From positions 14,092-78,091 of the forward strand of contig CAVZRE010000016.1 of NCBI GenBank assembly GCA_963777595.1: DNA of 64,000 nucleotides, written 5' to 3'. The DNA is from CAVVFX01 sp963777595 (GTDB lineage: Bacteria; Acidobacteriota; Terriglobia; Bryobacterales; Bryobacteraceae). This document shows positions 1 to 8,102 of the stretch, piece after piece; position 1 is the stretch's first letter, and each line of letters begins with the position of its first letter. Below the pieces are notes generated by a model. That model worked only from the letters and a program-made list of their open reading frames with translations, was not told where the DNA came from and searched no databases. Both the position numbers and the translations under genes were made by a program.

Positions 1-26
1 CACCGATTCGCGAAGTTGGGGCTCCC

Positions 27-140
27 CAGTTCCGGTGTCGAGTCTCGCGAGATCGTCACGACAGGCAAGTTAGTCAGCAATTTGAATCGCTCCTTGAAGG
101 TGGGAAGGCCGCAACGGGCACGAGTGATCGTAAGACGGCA
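27..140. repeat. Diverged direct repeat, copy 1
   Basis: About 110 bases match positions 332-440 in the same orientation. Shared blocks include CAGTTCCGG, CGCGAGATCGTCA, GACAGGCAAGTTAG, GAATCGCTC, and GAAGGCCGCA. The copies differ by scattered substitutions and small indels. No convincing reading frame explains the conservation. Confidence 0.7.
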
Positions 141-331
141 CACGGCGCGAAGGAACGAACAGTCGAGTGGGCCGGTTGGATGCACAATTTGCGGATCGAA
201 GCCAATTCTGTATAGTTAGCCGTGGTTTGTTAGGCTTGAATGGGAGCTGTGCGCAGGTTGTGGTTTTTCGCTTGTGCATTACTGTGCACCGATCGCGGAA
301 ATACTCTGGTGCACAGGAACACCGAACGCCG

Positions 332-440
332 CAGTTCCGGGGCGGGTCGCGAGATCGTCAGGACAGGCAAGTTAGCAGGCAAATGAATCGCTCTTTAATG
401 TAAGAAGGCCGCACGTGCGCGAGTGACCGCACGACGGGCT
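332..440. repeat. Diverged direct repeat, copy 2
   Basis: Second copy of the element at 27-140. Between the copies lies an 8-base inverted repeat, TGTGCACC at 283-290 and GGTGCACA at 308-315. I see no gene in bases 1-540; the stretch holds these repeats only. Confidence 0.7.
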
Positions 441-540
441 ATCTGATTTCAGGTTGACACGCGAAAGCAAGGTTCTTGAGGAGCGCCACGTCCATGCGAT
501 TGTGATGAAAGAGAAAAAATAAGCGAAGGGCTTGAACGGG

Positions 541-870
541 TTACCGGTCGAGGATGACCAGGCTATCCCGGGAACCGGGCAACCCGGCGATACGGATCGC
601 GTTGCGCCGAAGGACCTCGGCCGCCATCGGAGTCGGGTAATTGCAGGAACGGAGAATGACGACTTTGGCGAGAGGAACCTGGCTCAACAGACCCTCGAAA
701 TCGCTATCGGTAGAGACCAGGATGAATCCGCCTTTTGAAGAGTATTCGAGAATCCTGAGATCGCCTACACCAGCCAAGCCGTTCCGAAGCGCACTTTCGG
801 ATTCAGGGAACAGATCTCGCAGCAATTCAACCAGCTTCGGCGAAAGGCTTTCGTCGAAGAGGAGTTTCAT
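541..870 (-). CDS. DUF5615 PIN-like toxin-type protein
   Basis: The 109-residue protein opens with KLLFDESLSPKLVELL, the first acidic strand of the DUF5615/PIN-like fold, and has STDSDF near residue 55, matching the second acidic cluster (usually TxDxDF). DUF5615 proteins are predicted metal-dependent nucleases and are regularly encoded behind a DUF433 antitoxin, as here. The start overlaps the stop of the DUF433 gene by four bases (ATGA), so the pair is translationally coupled. Nuclease activity is inferred from family membership and the acidic residues. A decayed second copy of the 3' end seems to lie near 2.6 kb. Confidence 0.85.
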   Translation of the reverse strand: MKLLFDESLSPKLVELLRDLFPESESALRNGLAGVGDLRILEYSSKGGFILVSTDSDFEGLLSQVPLAKVVILRSCNYPTPMAAEVLRRNAIRIAGLPGSRDSLVILDR

Positions 871-1103
871 CCTCTGGCGACCTTGCCTCCTGCCGCCAAT
901 TCCGCGGCGTATGCGTAGACGGCGAGGAAATCCTCGGGTTCAAGTTGGGGGTAGTCGGCCAGGATCTGATCCTGGGATGCCCCTTTTGAAAGCCACGCGA
1001 GGATTTCCTGAACGGTAATGCGATGGCCGCGAATGCATGGTTTCCCAAACCGCACAGCGGGGTCGCTCGTGATCCGCTCAATTAGTGCACCATACGCCGG
1101 CAT
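867..1103 (-). CDS. DUF433 antitoxin
   Basis: The 78-residue protein shows the DUF433 core: RFGKPCIRGHRITVQEIL followed by a leucine-rich helix, then a YPQLEPEDFLAVYAYAAE segment. DUF433 domains resemble small winged-helix proteins and act as antitoxins to DUF5615 partners, probably also repressing their own operon. It is the first gene of a two-gene minus-strand operon, with the toxin start inside its stop codon. The start ATG at 1103 gives a full-length domain. No clear promoter boxes were recognised upstream. Confidence 0.85.
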   Translation of the reverse strand: MPAYGALIERITSDPAVRFGKPCIRGHRITVQEILAWLSKGASQDQILADYPQLEPEDFLAVYAYAAELAAGGKVARG

Positions 1104-1244
1104 GTATGTTTCCTAATTGTCATGGTATCGCAGTGTTGACCCAGGCTGGCCTTCCTTGTCGCTGGATCGGTCGGCTGAGTGAGGACTCGCTGGACGACCG
1201 ACCTGCGAAGCCGCCGACGCGTGGAGCCGTCCATTCGAGGGAGC

Positions 1245-2389
1245 ATGCTGGCGAACGCATGCGCGATAATACCCAGAATGCTCCGCGTAGACCGAATCGA
1301 CCTCGCAATTCTCAAGCCGATTCTGGATTCCCATGATTCACGCGGTCCGACCATGCGATTGATCGAGTGGACGACTGCCATTGTAATGCACGGCCAGGCA
1401 CGACCTTCGGAGCAGGAGGTATTGAACGAGCTATTGTCCCTCCACCAAGACCAATATGTCGAATTCGGCACATACATCGGACAGGACTTTATCAGGTATC
1501 GTGGGACAGAAGGCCCCGACTACTTCCGTAGCCAAGCCTTCAGATGTACGCCTCTTCCAAAGGCTCGCAGACGCATGCAGCAATTGTCGAGCGGGGATCG
1601 GCACGGTATTTTTATCAGCCATATCAGCGCGGAGCGACCAATAGCAATCCGTCTCCAGGAGTTGCTAGGCGCAACCCTTTCCGCGGATTTGCCTGTTTCG
1701 TTTGCTCAGATTGCAAAAGCATACCGAGTGGACAGCCGTGGTATGAAGCTATCCTTGAGGGCATTCGAAAGTCTGAGGCTATCATCGCCGTCCTCTCGCG
1801 CGCATCCGTGGATCGGCGATGGATCAATTTTGAATCTGGCTTTGGACTGGGGCAAGGATCGCGAGTATTGCCTGTCGTCTGTCGAGGGCTGGAGCATGGG
1901 GCGATCGGATTGCCGCTCAACTACCTCCACGCCCGAGATTTGCACAGTAAGGACGAACTTTCGGCAATGATAGCCGATCTTGCCGCGATTTGTAATGTGA
2001 GTGCGAATTACGGGGCGGTCGATATGTTTCTAGCTGACCTACCGACTATAGAGGCTAAGATTCCCGTCGCCGATCTTGAGATCGTTCCATTTCGTGATCA
2101 CAGTGTCTTTAGCCTTTCGATTCGAAATGTCGGAAACCGCCCTCTGAAGATGATAGATGCTGAGTTGTTGGTGCTAGAACAATTTTCGCCGAGACTACTT
2201 GAGATCCCGGCTACCCGATCGATTGAAAGATTTGCCAGAGGCCCCCAACGCTGGACGGGTTACCGGCTCACGACGCGAGAGAGCACTTTTCAGTATTCCG
2301 GGGTAGCAGCCTTAAGAGAATCGGTGACGCCTTCGATGGGTGCGATCGATCTCGTGGGTATTAATCTGTCGATAGATCGTATTCTTTAA
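1245..2389 (+). pseudogene. TIR-domain protein, frameshifted
   Basis: Two overlapping frames together encode one TIR protein. The first frame gives an N-terminal region of unclear fold and the first TIR strand and helix (IFISHISAERPIAIRLQELL, near 1609-1668). It then runs out of frame near 1695-1702 at GTTT. The second frame continues with FVCSDCKSIPSGQPWYEAI, a SEAIIAVLSRAS strand and WINFESGFGLGQGS, which contains the glutamate expected to be catalytic in NADase-type TIR domains. A beta-rich C-terminal domain of about 110 residues follows. Restoring one T at the homopolymer would fuse the halves. The start is uncertain: ATG 1245 follows GAGGGAG very closely, and 1353 is another option. TIR proteins often serve in anti-phage defence; that role is inference here. 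Confidence 0.65.
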
Positions 2390-2579
2390 ATCGAAGATGG
2401 GATGTCGCCCATTCGCTATCGGGTTGCCGCTGAAGAACAGGAATTTGGACCGTTCGAGGTGCCGGTTCGTGCGCTGGACAAGCGTAATAGTTGAAACTGA
2501 GCCGAGACATTGCCCGCGTTCTCAGTTCGTAATACTGCGGTGTTTAGTCCCTATGCCATTCCGTGTGGTGAGTTCGCAA

Positions 2580-2690
2580 GAACGGAAATAAACGAAGGGG
2601 CTGGACGTGCAGGAGTCTGGATATCCCGAGAACCGGCCAATCCAGCGGCCGGGCGGCGGTTTTCTCTTCGACAGGTACGCCGGTTCCGAC
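2580..2690 (-). pseudogene. Possible remnant of a DUF5615 3' end
   Basis: The minus strand can be read as AGLAGSRDIQTPARP, close to AGLPGSRDSLVILDR at the end of the DUF5615 protein at 541-870. The flanking DNA also aligns: AAATAARCGAAGGG and TATCCCGRGAACCGG occur in both places at similar spacing. No open frame of useful length survives. The match is short and read by eye, so this is tentative. Confidence 0.35.
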
Positions 2691-2709
2691 GTTACATGGT
2701 CAAGTGACC
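2687..2709 (+). promoter_or_regulatory. Enhancer-like element A
   Basis: The right half is the palindrome GGTCAAGTGACC (2698-2709), matching GGTCACRTGACC of the copies at 34950, 47141 and 62092. The left half, CGACGT, is poor. It lies about 150-175 bases upstream of the predicted start site of the -24/-12 promoter at 2835-2850. Confidence 0.45.
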
Positions 2710-2834
2710 CTGGGCGGTCGCGAGCACTTGATGGTGCTAGACCTGGACGCCGACCAAAGGCCGAATCCCACGTGTCCAATCAGCGTTGACGTTATCCGAC
2801 TAGCCCATCAGGCACCATCCGCAATTGCGGGGTA

Positions 2835-2850
2835 TGGCTGACCAAGTGCA
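2835..2850 (+). promoter_or_regulatory. Sigma-54 promoter for the YHS/exporter operon
   Basis: TGGCTGACCAAGTGCA has GG and GC separated by exactly 10 bases, the invariant sigma-54 geometry, with a TGC -12 element. Predicted transcription start is near 2861, about 60 bases before the YHS start codon. The rest of 2390-2922 contains only this promoter, element A and the DUF5615 remnant. Confidence 0.6.
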
Positions 2851-2922
2851 TGGTCTCCTTCGATTACTCCGGTTGGATTGGACGCGCCCGGTCCGGTTCA
2901 AGCAAAACAAAAGGACATACCA

Positions 2923-3135
2923 ATGAAGAACACGCTGGCAGTGAAGACGGCCGTCGAAGATCCCGTTTGCGGCATGGAAATGGAGACAGCTAACGCTGCC
3001 GGACACACCGAGCACAACGGAAAAACCCACTATTTCTGCGCAACGGGTTGCAAAGAGAAGTTCGATGCCAATCCGGAGCAGTATACCGGCAAGTCTTCAC
3101 CGGCACCCAAGAGCGGCCCTGGCTGCTGCGGCTAA
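2923..3135 (+). CDS. YHS-domain metal-binding protein
   Basis: This 70-residue protein consists of one YHS domain: DPVCGMEM near residue 12, then THYFCATGCKEKFDANPEQY. The cysteines of CGM, YFC and GCKEKF are the usual metal ligands. YHS domains accompany copper and other soft-metal transporters and may chaperone the metal. The C-terminal tail ends GPGCCG, adding two cysteines. ATG 2923 is preferred because AAGGA lies about 9 bases upstream. It is the first gene of a plus-strand run leading into a tripartite exporter, hinting at a metal or toxic-compound efflux role. The substrate is not determined by the sequence. Confidence 0.85.
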   Translation: MKNTLAVKTAVEDPVCGMEMETANAAGHTEHNGKTHYFCATGCKEKFDANPEQYTGKSSPAPKSGPGCCG

Positions 3136-3191
3136 ACTTGCCCCTTCGGGGTCATTGTGCACCCAAATCGAAGGCCCCCGGCGATTAGAGA

Positions 3192-4574
3192 ATGTTGCAA
3201 AGAAACACGGTCGGCCACATCTGCGCGGCGCTCGGGCACGACCCTTCGATCGGGACCCCCTCGCCGTCGATCCTTGGATGGCGGCTCATCCATGCAAGCA
3301 TTTTGTTTTGTGTTCCCTTGCTTTGTGGACAGCAACCGGACATCGCGATGACGCTGGATGCCGCGCTGGCTTACGCACGGCAGCACAGTCCACGCTTGTC
3401 CGCTAAGCGACATGGCGTAACAACTGAGGAAGACGCAATGGCAGCCGCGAGAGCAGAGCGCTTGCCTCGTTTCAATTTAGGAGCCGTGGCGCGTGCGTCC
3501 AATCAGCCATCACAGACGGCGATGGGACTCCCTTTGACGTCACTGGCGGATGTTCCGGAGAACCAGTCATTCCGCAGAGGGCACCTCAATGCGGACGTTA
3601 TGGCGACCCTTCCCCTTTATACCGGCGGTAGGATCGGATCGGCCGTGAGCCTCGCGGCAGCCCAACGCGATTTAGCTCAGGCGCGTGTTCGCGACGTTGA
3701 GCGCGATTTGGATTTCGAAGTCACCAACACCTATGCCGGCCTCGTTCAACTGGATCGGGATATCGAAGCGGCGCGGGAGTCTGTCACCGCCCTAACTGAG
3801 AGCCGCCGGGTAGTCGCGCAGATGCTCAACGAAGGAAGAGCAGCGCGCGTCGATCTTCTGAAGGTTGATACGCGTTTGGCAGACGTGCAAGACACGGCCA
3901 TTGAGTTCAGAAGCGCACGCGAGATTGAAACGGGACAGTTCAACGCGCTCCTGGGACGTCCGGTCGATACTCCCGTCCTGGTGGAAGCGAGTGTAACGCA
4001 GTCCCCGGCACAACTCTCCCTGGACCAAATCACTCAGCTCTCGCCCGCGGGGAACATGAAATACCAAGTTGCTCTATCCCAGGTTTCCGTTGCGGAGCGC
4101 TCTGTCGCGGTGGCGAAATCGGAGTTGCGACCGTCGCTTTCTCTTGCCGCCGATTTGCGCGGGATGAGCGCCGACCCCTTCTCTATGTATAAGAGTGGCG
4201 CGGTTGCGGGCGCAGTGTTCAAGTTGCCCCTTTTCGATCGTACGCTAACGAATCGTGTGAACGAGGCAAAGAGCCGCGAATTGGAGCGCAGGGACGAGCT
4301 GACACAGGAGGCCCTCGACGCAGCCCAGCGGGCTCGCACCGGGTACTTGCAGATCCGAAATGCGGAGGAACGAATTCGGGCTACCGAGATGGCGGTCGGT
4401 TACGCCCGCGAAGCGCTCCGCATTGAACAAGAGAAGCAGCGTTATGGAAGGAGCACGATTGAAAATCTACTCGATGCGCAAGCTGCGCTCCTGACTTCGG
4501 AAGCCAAATATTATCGCTCCTTGGCCGACTACACGATAGCCACTGCCGCGCTCACACGAGAAACGGGAATTTGA
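3192..4574 (+). CDS. TolC-family outer membrane efflux protein
   Basis: The 460-residue protein has a hydrophobic segment near residues 32-46 ending LLCGQQ, consistent with a (lipo)protein signal. Two repeats of the TolC-type alpha-helical/beta-strand unit follow, seen in LDAALAYARQHSPRL, the LPLYTGGRIGSAV strand and LLDAQAALLTSEAKYYRSL near the end. Family members form trimeric outer-membrane channels joined to an HlyD adaptor and an inner-membrane pump, and both partners are encoded immediately downstream (gap to HlyD 10 bases). ATG 3192 is the only in-frame start that keeps the export signal, but it leaves a long N-region of about 30 residues, so the exact start is uncertain. Confidence 0.88.
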   Translation: MLQRNTVGHICAALGHDPSIGTPSPSILGWRLIHASILFCVPLLCGQQPDIAMTLDAALAYARQHSPRLSAKRHGVTTEEDAMAAARAERLPRFNLGAVARASNQPSQTAMGLPLTSLADVPENQSFRRGHLNADVMATLPLYTGGRIGSAVSLAAAQRDLAQARVRDVERDLDFEVTNTYAGLVQLDRDIEAARESVTALTESRRVVAQMLNEGRAARVDLLKVDTRLADVQDTAIEFRSAREIETGQFNALLGRPVDTPVLVEASVTQSPAQLSLDQITQLSPAGNMKYQVALSQVSVAERSVAVAKSELRPSLSLAADLRGMSADPFSMYKSGAVAGAVFKLPLFDRTLTNRVNEAKSRELERRDELTQEALDAAQRARTGYLQIRNAEERIRATEMAVGYAREALRIEQEKQRYGRSTIENLLDAQAALLTSEAKYYRSLADYTIATAALTRETGI

Positions 4575-4584
4575 GGAATGACTC

Positions 4585-6015
4585 ATGGATAAAGCGACGC
4601 CCGCCACAGTAATCGATACACCTAAGCCCGCGGCAGTCAATGGCACTGAGAAGCTAGCGCCAGCAAGCGTTAATCCCAGGCCGGAGGCAGCAAGCGACAC
4701 GGATAACAAAGCGGAAGAAGGCGGCAAATACAGCATCAGGAAGGTCGGCAAAATCCTGGTGTACGCGCTTTTCGCGGTGGCCGCTCTCTTTTTGGTCAAG
4801 TATGAATTTTTCACTCCTCCGGAAGTAGTCGTAGCACAGGTAAAGCAACAGGATTTCGCCGGCGAAGTACAGGGCACAGGCACCGTGAATGTCGACGTCC
4901 TGGCGACTGTAGGGGCCAAGATCTCGGGTCGCATTGAGCATGTGCTGGTCAATGAGGGTGATTTTGTAAGGGCGGGGCAAGTTGTGGCCACCCTTGAAGA
5001 CACGGACTTGCGTCAAGAACTCCAGCGCGCCCAGGACCGTCTGGAAGCAGCGCACATGGCGGAACAAGCGGCCCAGGCGATGGAGCAGTCGACGCGCGCG
5101 GTAGAGCAGTCGGTCCGCGCTACGGCGCAGGCTCGGCGGGCGACGGAAAGCCAGGCAGCACGTGCCTGGGAACGGGAGAAGCATCTGGTTGCGACGGGTG
5201 CGGTCAGCCAGGAAGAGGCGGATCAATACGAGGAGCGCGACCGCACCGCAACTTCCGGGGTAAGCGCAGCGGACGCCGATATCGGAGTTGCACAAGCGCA
5301 GATTGGAGCCGCGAGCGCGAAGATCCGCGCGGCGCATTCCGAGATCGCGGCTGCGGAGGCTGAAGTCCGATTGCAACAGTTCAATCTTTCCGAGACGAAC
5401 ATCTTCACGTATGTCAGCGGACTCGTCACTGACCGGCCGAAGCGTTCCGGTGACGCGATTGTTTCCGGCGAGACGGTGCTGTCGGTCGCAGACCCGAAAG
5501 TGATCCTGGTGGAGGCTTACGTAGACCAGCGCTTTGCAGGAACAATCAAGGCTGGCCAAACGGCAAGCGTCAACCTGCGAGGCAGGGAAAAAGAGCAGGT
5601 TCCCGGTCGGGTTTATCGAATCCGTCCGCAAGCCGATCCTGCCGCCGAGGAGATGACTGTCGAGATTTTATTCCCCCTCAAGCCGGCCGAGTTGCGTATC
5701 GGCCAATGGGCCGACGTTTACATACAGGTGAGCCAGATGAAGAACGTCCTGGTCGTACCGAAAACGGCGGCGATGACAATGGGTGACGGACTACATGTCG
5801 TGGTGGCCGATGCTAATAACAGAGTCCGACGGGTGAATGTGGAGGTTCTTGCAACCAGTCCGCGAACCCTTGTGATGGCGATTGCCGGAGACCTCAAGCC
5901 CGGCGAGTGGGTCCTGACCCAACCTATGGGAATCGCGCCGGGAAAGAAAGTACGCACAACCCAGAGCACCGGTGCGGCTTCTAAAGAAAACATGAATCCA
6001 GCGATGAAGATGTAG
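4585..6015 (+). CDS. HlyD/MFP-type periplasmic adaptor
   Basis: The 476-residue protein has a cytoplasmic N-tail of about 50 residues and one membrane segment (residues ~55-72, VYALFAVAALFLV). It then has the lipoyl half-motif GAKISGRIEHVLVNEGDFV and a long coiled-coil hairpin (~135-270) rich in Ala/Glu/Gln repeats such as AVEQSVRATAQARRA. The second lipoyl half and beta-barrel follow (VSGLVTDRPKRSGDAIVSGE onwards). Such adaptors bridge an ABC pump to a TolC channel. It lies between the TolC gene and the permease gene, with only 10 bases on each side, so the four genes form one operon. Confidence 0.92.
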   Translation: MDKATPATVIDTPKPAAVNGTEKLAPASVNPRPEAASDTDNKAEEGGKYSIRKVGKILVYALFAVAALFLVKYEFFTPPEVVVAQVKQQDFAGEVQGTGTVNVDVLATVGAKISGRIEHVLVNEGDFVRAGQVVATLEDTDLRQELQRAQDRLEAAHMAEQAAQAMEQSTRAVEQSVRATAQARRATESQAARAWEREKHLVATGAVSQEEADQYEERDRTATSGVSAADADIGVAQAQIGAASAKIRAAHSEIAAAEAEVRLQQFNLSETNIFTYVSGLVTDRPKRSGDAIVSGETVLSVADPKVILVEAYVDQRFAGTIKAGQTASVNLRGREKEQVPGRVYRIRPQADPAAEEMTVEILFPLKPAELRIGQWADVYIQVSQMKNVLVVPKTAAMTMGDGLHVVVADANNRVRRVNVEVLATSPRTLVMAIAGDLKPGEWVLTQPMGIAPGKKVRTTQSTGAASKENMNPAMKM

Positions 6016-6025
6016 CGGGAACCCA

Positions 6026-7330
6026 ATGAATCTCGCACTGAAAGACGCCCGCTATCACCTTTTCAAGTTCGTCAGCTCGACGCTTGGTGTCAGTCTCCTC
6101 CTGATGGTAGTGTTTACACTCGGCGGCATTATTCGCGGCGTGATTCTCGACTCCTCAACAGTCATCAGCGCAACCGGCGCCGACCTGTGGGTGGTGCAGA
6201 AAGGCTGGCTTGGCCCCTTCGTTGAAGCATCGAGACTTCCCGAAGACTATTACCATGCCATTCAAGCCATGCATGGCGTCGCAGAGGCCAGTCCCCTCGT
6301 TATGGCATGGGACCATGTCATTCATCCGATGCGCCCGGCGGGCCTGATGATGTTCATGTACAGGAATGCGCGGATAGGAACCCAAACGATGGTCGAACCG
6401 CACTGGATCGACATGGCGGCTGAACTACGGTTCCTTCTGATTGGATACTCGCCGGATCACATCGGCGGTCCGCCGATGATTGTTGCGGGACGGGAGATCC
6501 AGGCCAGTCACTATGAAATCGTTGCGGATACGAAGACCGGGTTGCAACTCGGCGACGTCATACGCCTACGCGGTTTCGATTACACAGTGGTTGGCCAGAC
6601 GAAGAACATGGTCGGATTCAATGCCGATCCCGTCATTTATGCCCGGCTGGAAGATGCTCAGCATATTCTCTTCGAGCCGGATCCAGATCTATTGCGCAAT
6701 ATTCGGAGGCGTGCTGGAGGCCAACTGGGAGGGACGGCAGCGGTAGCTCCGATGCCGGCCCAACTCTCGCAGTTGGCCCCACCCGCGCCGCGGGCGTCCG
6801 CGATATCGGAGAATCTACACATCATCAATGCGATCGCGGTGAGGGTCGAGCCCGGAGTTCCCGTCGAAGAAGTCGCAGAAGCGATCGGACACTGGAAACA
6901 CCTCGAAGTATATACAGCGGCGCGGCAAGTCAACATGCAACTCATGGGAGCCAACCGGCTCATCCTCATGCAGTTGTCACTCTTCCGCCTTCTCCTGCTC
7001 ATTATCGCCGGAGTCATTATTGGACTTATCACATATACTTTTACGCTGGACAAGATCAAGGACATCGCTGTTCTGAAACTGCTCGGTACGCAAACAGGGC
7101 GAATTTACAGCATGATTATTCAGCAGGCCGTGCTCATGGGACTACTGGGCACCGTGTTGGGGGCCATGCTCGAGTTTGCCAGCGAACCTTACTTCCCCAG
7201 GAGAGTTTCGGCCACGCTCGGAGACACAGGGCAAATGCTCGTTATCATCACAGTCATTTCCATTCTCGCAAGCTTGGTGGCCGTCAGGCGCGCCATGCAG
7301 GTCGACCCGCGGATCGTCCTTGGCACCTAA
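6026..7330 (+). CDS. DevC/MacB-type ABC transporter permease
   Basis: The 434-residue protein has an N-terminal membrane helix (~residues 14-36), a large extracytoplasmic domain (~45-300) and three C-terminal helices (~310-335, 360-385 and 400-420). This is the FtsX/MacB layout with the DevC-like opening MNLALKDARYHLFKF. With the adaptor and TolC genes upstream and the ATPase gene one base downstream, it should form the inner-membrane part of a tripartite exporter. DevBCA in cyanobacteria exports glycolipids and MacAB exports macrolides or lipoproteins. The substrate here is unknown, although the leading YHS gene suggests metal or redox stress. Confidence 0.9.
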   Translation: MNLALKDARYHLFKFVSSTLGVSLLLMVVFTLGGIIRGVILDSSTVISATGADLWVVQKGWLGPFVEASRLPEDYYHAIQAMHGVAEASPLVMAWDHVIHPMRPAGLMMFMYRNARIGTQTMVEPHWIDMAAELRFLLIGYSPDHIGGPPMIVAGREIQASHYEIVADTKTGLQLGDVIRLRGFDYTVVGQTKNMVGFNADPVIYARLEDAQHILFEPDPDLLRNIRRRAGGQLGGTAAVAPMPAQLSQLAPPAPRASAISENLHIINAIAVRVEPGVPVEEVAEAIGHWKHLEVYTAARQVNMQLMGANRLILMQLSLFRLLLLIIAGVIIGLITYTFTLDKIKDIAVLKLLGTQTGRIYSMIIQQAVLMGLLGTVLGAMLEFASEPYFPRRVSATLGDTGQMLVIITVISILASLVAVRRAMQVDPRIVLGT

Positions 7331-7331
7331 T

Positions 7332-8102
7332 ATGGAACGCGCTATCGAAACCAAGAAACTGGTCAAGACTTATGGCGAAGGGCGGACAAAAGTCGAAGCG
7401 CTCAAAGCGATCGACCTTTCGGTAAATAAGGGCGAGTTGCTCGCTATCATGGGGCCAAGCGGATCGGGAAAGACCACACTCCTGATGATCCTTGGGCTGG
7501 TTACCGCACCCACCGACGGACAGCTAATACTAGATGGAGACAACATTTACAACGGAAGCGCTCGCGATTTCCAACGGCTGCGCCGCGAGAAGATCGGGTT
7601 CATCTTTCAGTTCTCCAACCTGATTCCATTTCTCACCGCAGAGGAGAATATCGTGTTGCCGATGGATCTGGTTGGTGTTCCTGGCCAAAAATCGCATTCG
7701 CGTGCGGCAGAGTTGCTTGACTATTTGGAAGTAACAGGTCGCGCCCGCGAACTTCCGGAAAAGCTGTCCGGAGGCGAGAGGCAACGTGTGGCCATTGCCC
7801 GCGCATTGGCGAACCGCCCGGCGATGATTCTGGCGGACGAACCTACGGCATCTTTGGATACCGACCGCGGTTTGAGTGTCATGCGACTGTTGCGCAAGGT
7901 GAGCACGGAGCAAGGCACGGCAGTTTTGGTCGTGACTCATGATGAACGGATGATCGGTGAGGTTGACCGCGTACTTCAACTGGTGGATGGCAGCGTAGTC
8001 AGCGATGTGCCGTCGAGGACAGAAACTAGGGCGCGCAACGGGAGGTGGGATGCAACGCCTGATAATAATGAAGACCTGATTATGCCGCGAGTCACGTCAT
8101 AA
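7332..8102 (+). CDS. ABC transporter ATP-binding protein
   Basis: The 256-residue protein carries every ABC ATPase motif: Walker A GPSGSGKT (~43-50), Q-loop FQFSNLIPF, signature LSGGERQR, Walker B MILADEPTASLD and the switch histidine in VVTHDERM. It belongs to the LolD/MacB/DevA group that pairs with FtsX-like permeases. ATG 7332 begins one base after the permease stop codon. The last 11 bases overlap the end of the convergent glgC-like gene. A tail of about 30 residues after the ABC fold has no recognisable domain. Confidence 0.93.
   Translation: MERAIETKKLVKTYGEGRTKVEALKAIDLSVNKGELLAIMGPSGSGKTTLLMILGLVTAPTDGQLILDGDNIYNGSARDFQRLRREKIGFIFQFSNLIPFLTAEENIVLPMDLVGVPGQKSHSRAAELLDYLEVTGRARELPEKLSGGERQRVAIARALANRPAMILADEPTASLDTDRGLSVMRLLRKVSTEQGTAVLVVTHDERMIGEVDRVLQLVDGSVVSDVPSRTETRARNGRWDATPDNNEDLIMPRVTS

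Noticed and set aside
1..3000. Left attachment site matching the 3' end of tRNA-Arg
   Set aside because: I looked for a copy of the tRNA 3' end (ACGCCCGAGTGGATTCGAAC on the plus strand) and found none, so the island's left end is not shown here.
3139..3153. CCCC-TTC-GGGG hairpin after the YHS gene
   Set aside because: Four base pairs and no U-tract; it lies inside an apparent operon, so a terminator call is not justified.
4654..5631. Long open frame (325 codons) on the minus strand
   Set aside because: It is antisense to the HlyD-family gene, whose domains and operon position are clear; the frame has no recognisable motif and arises from codon bias.
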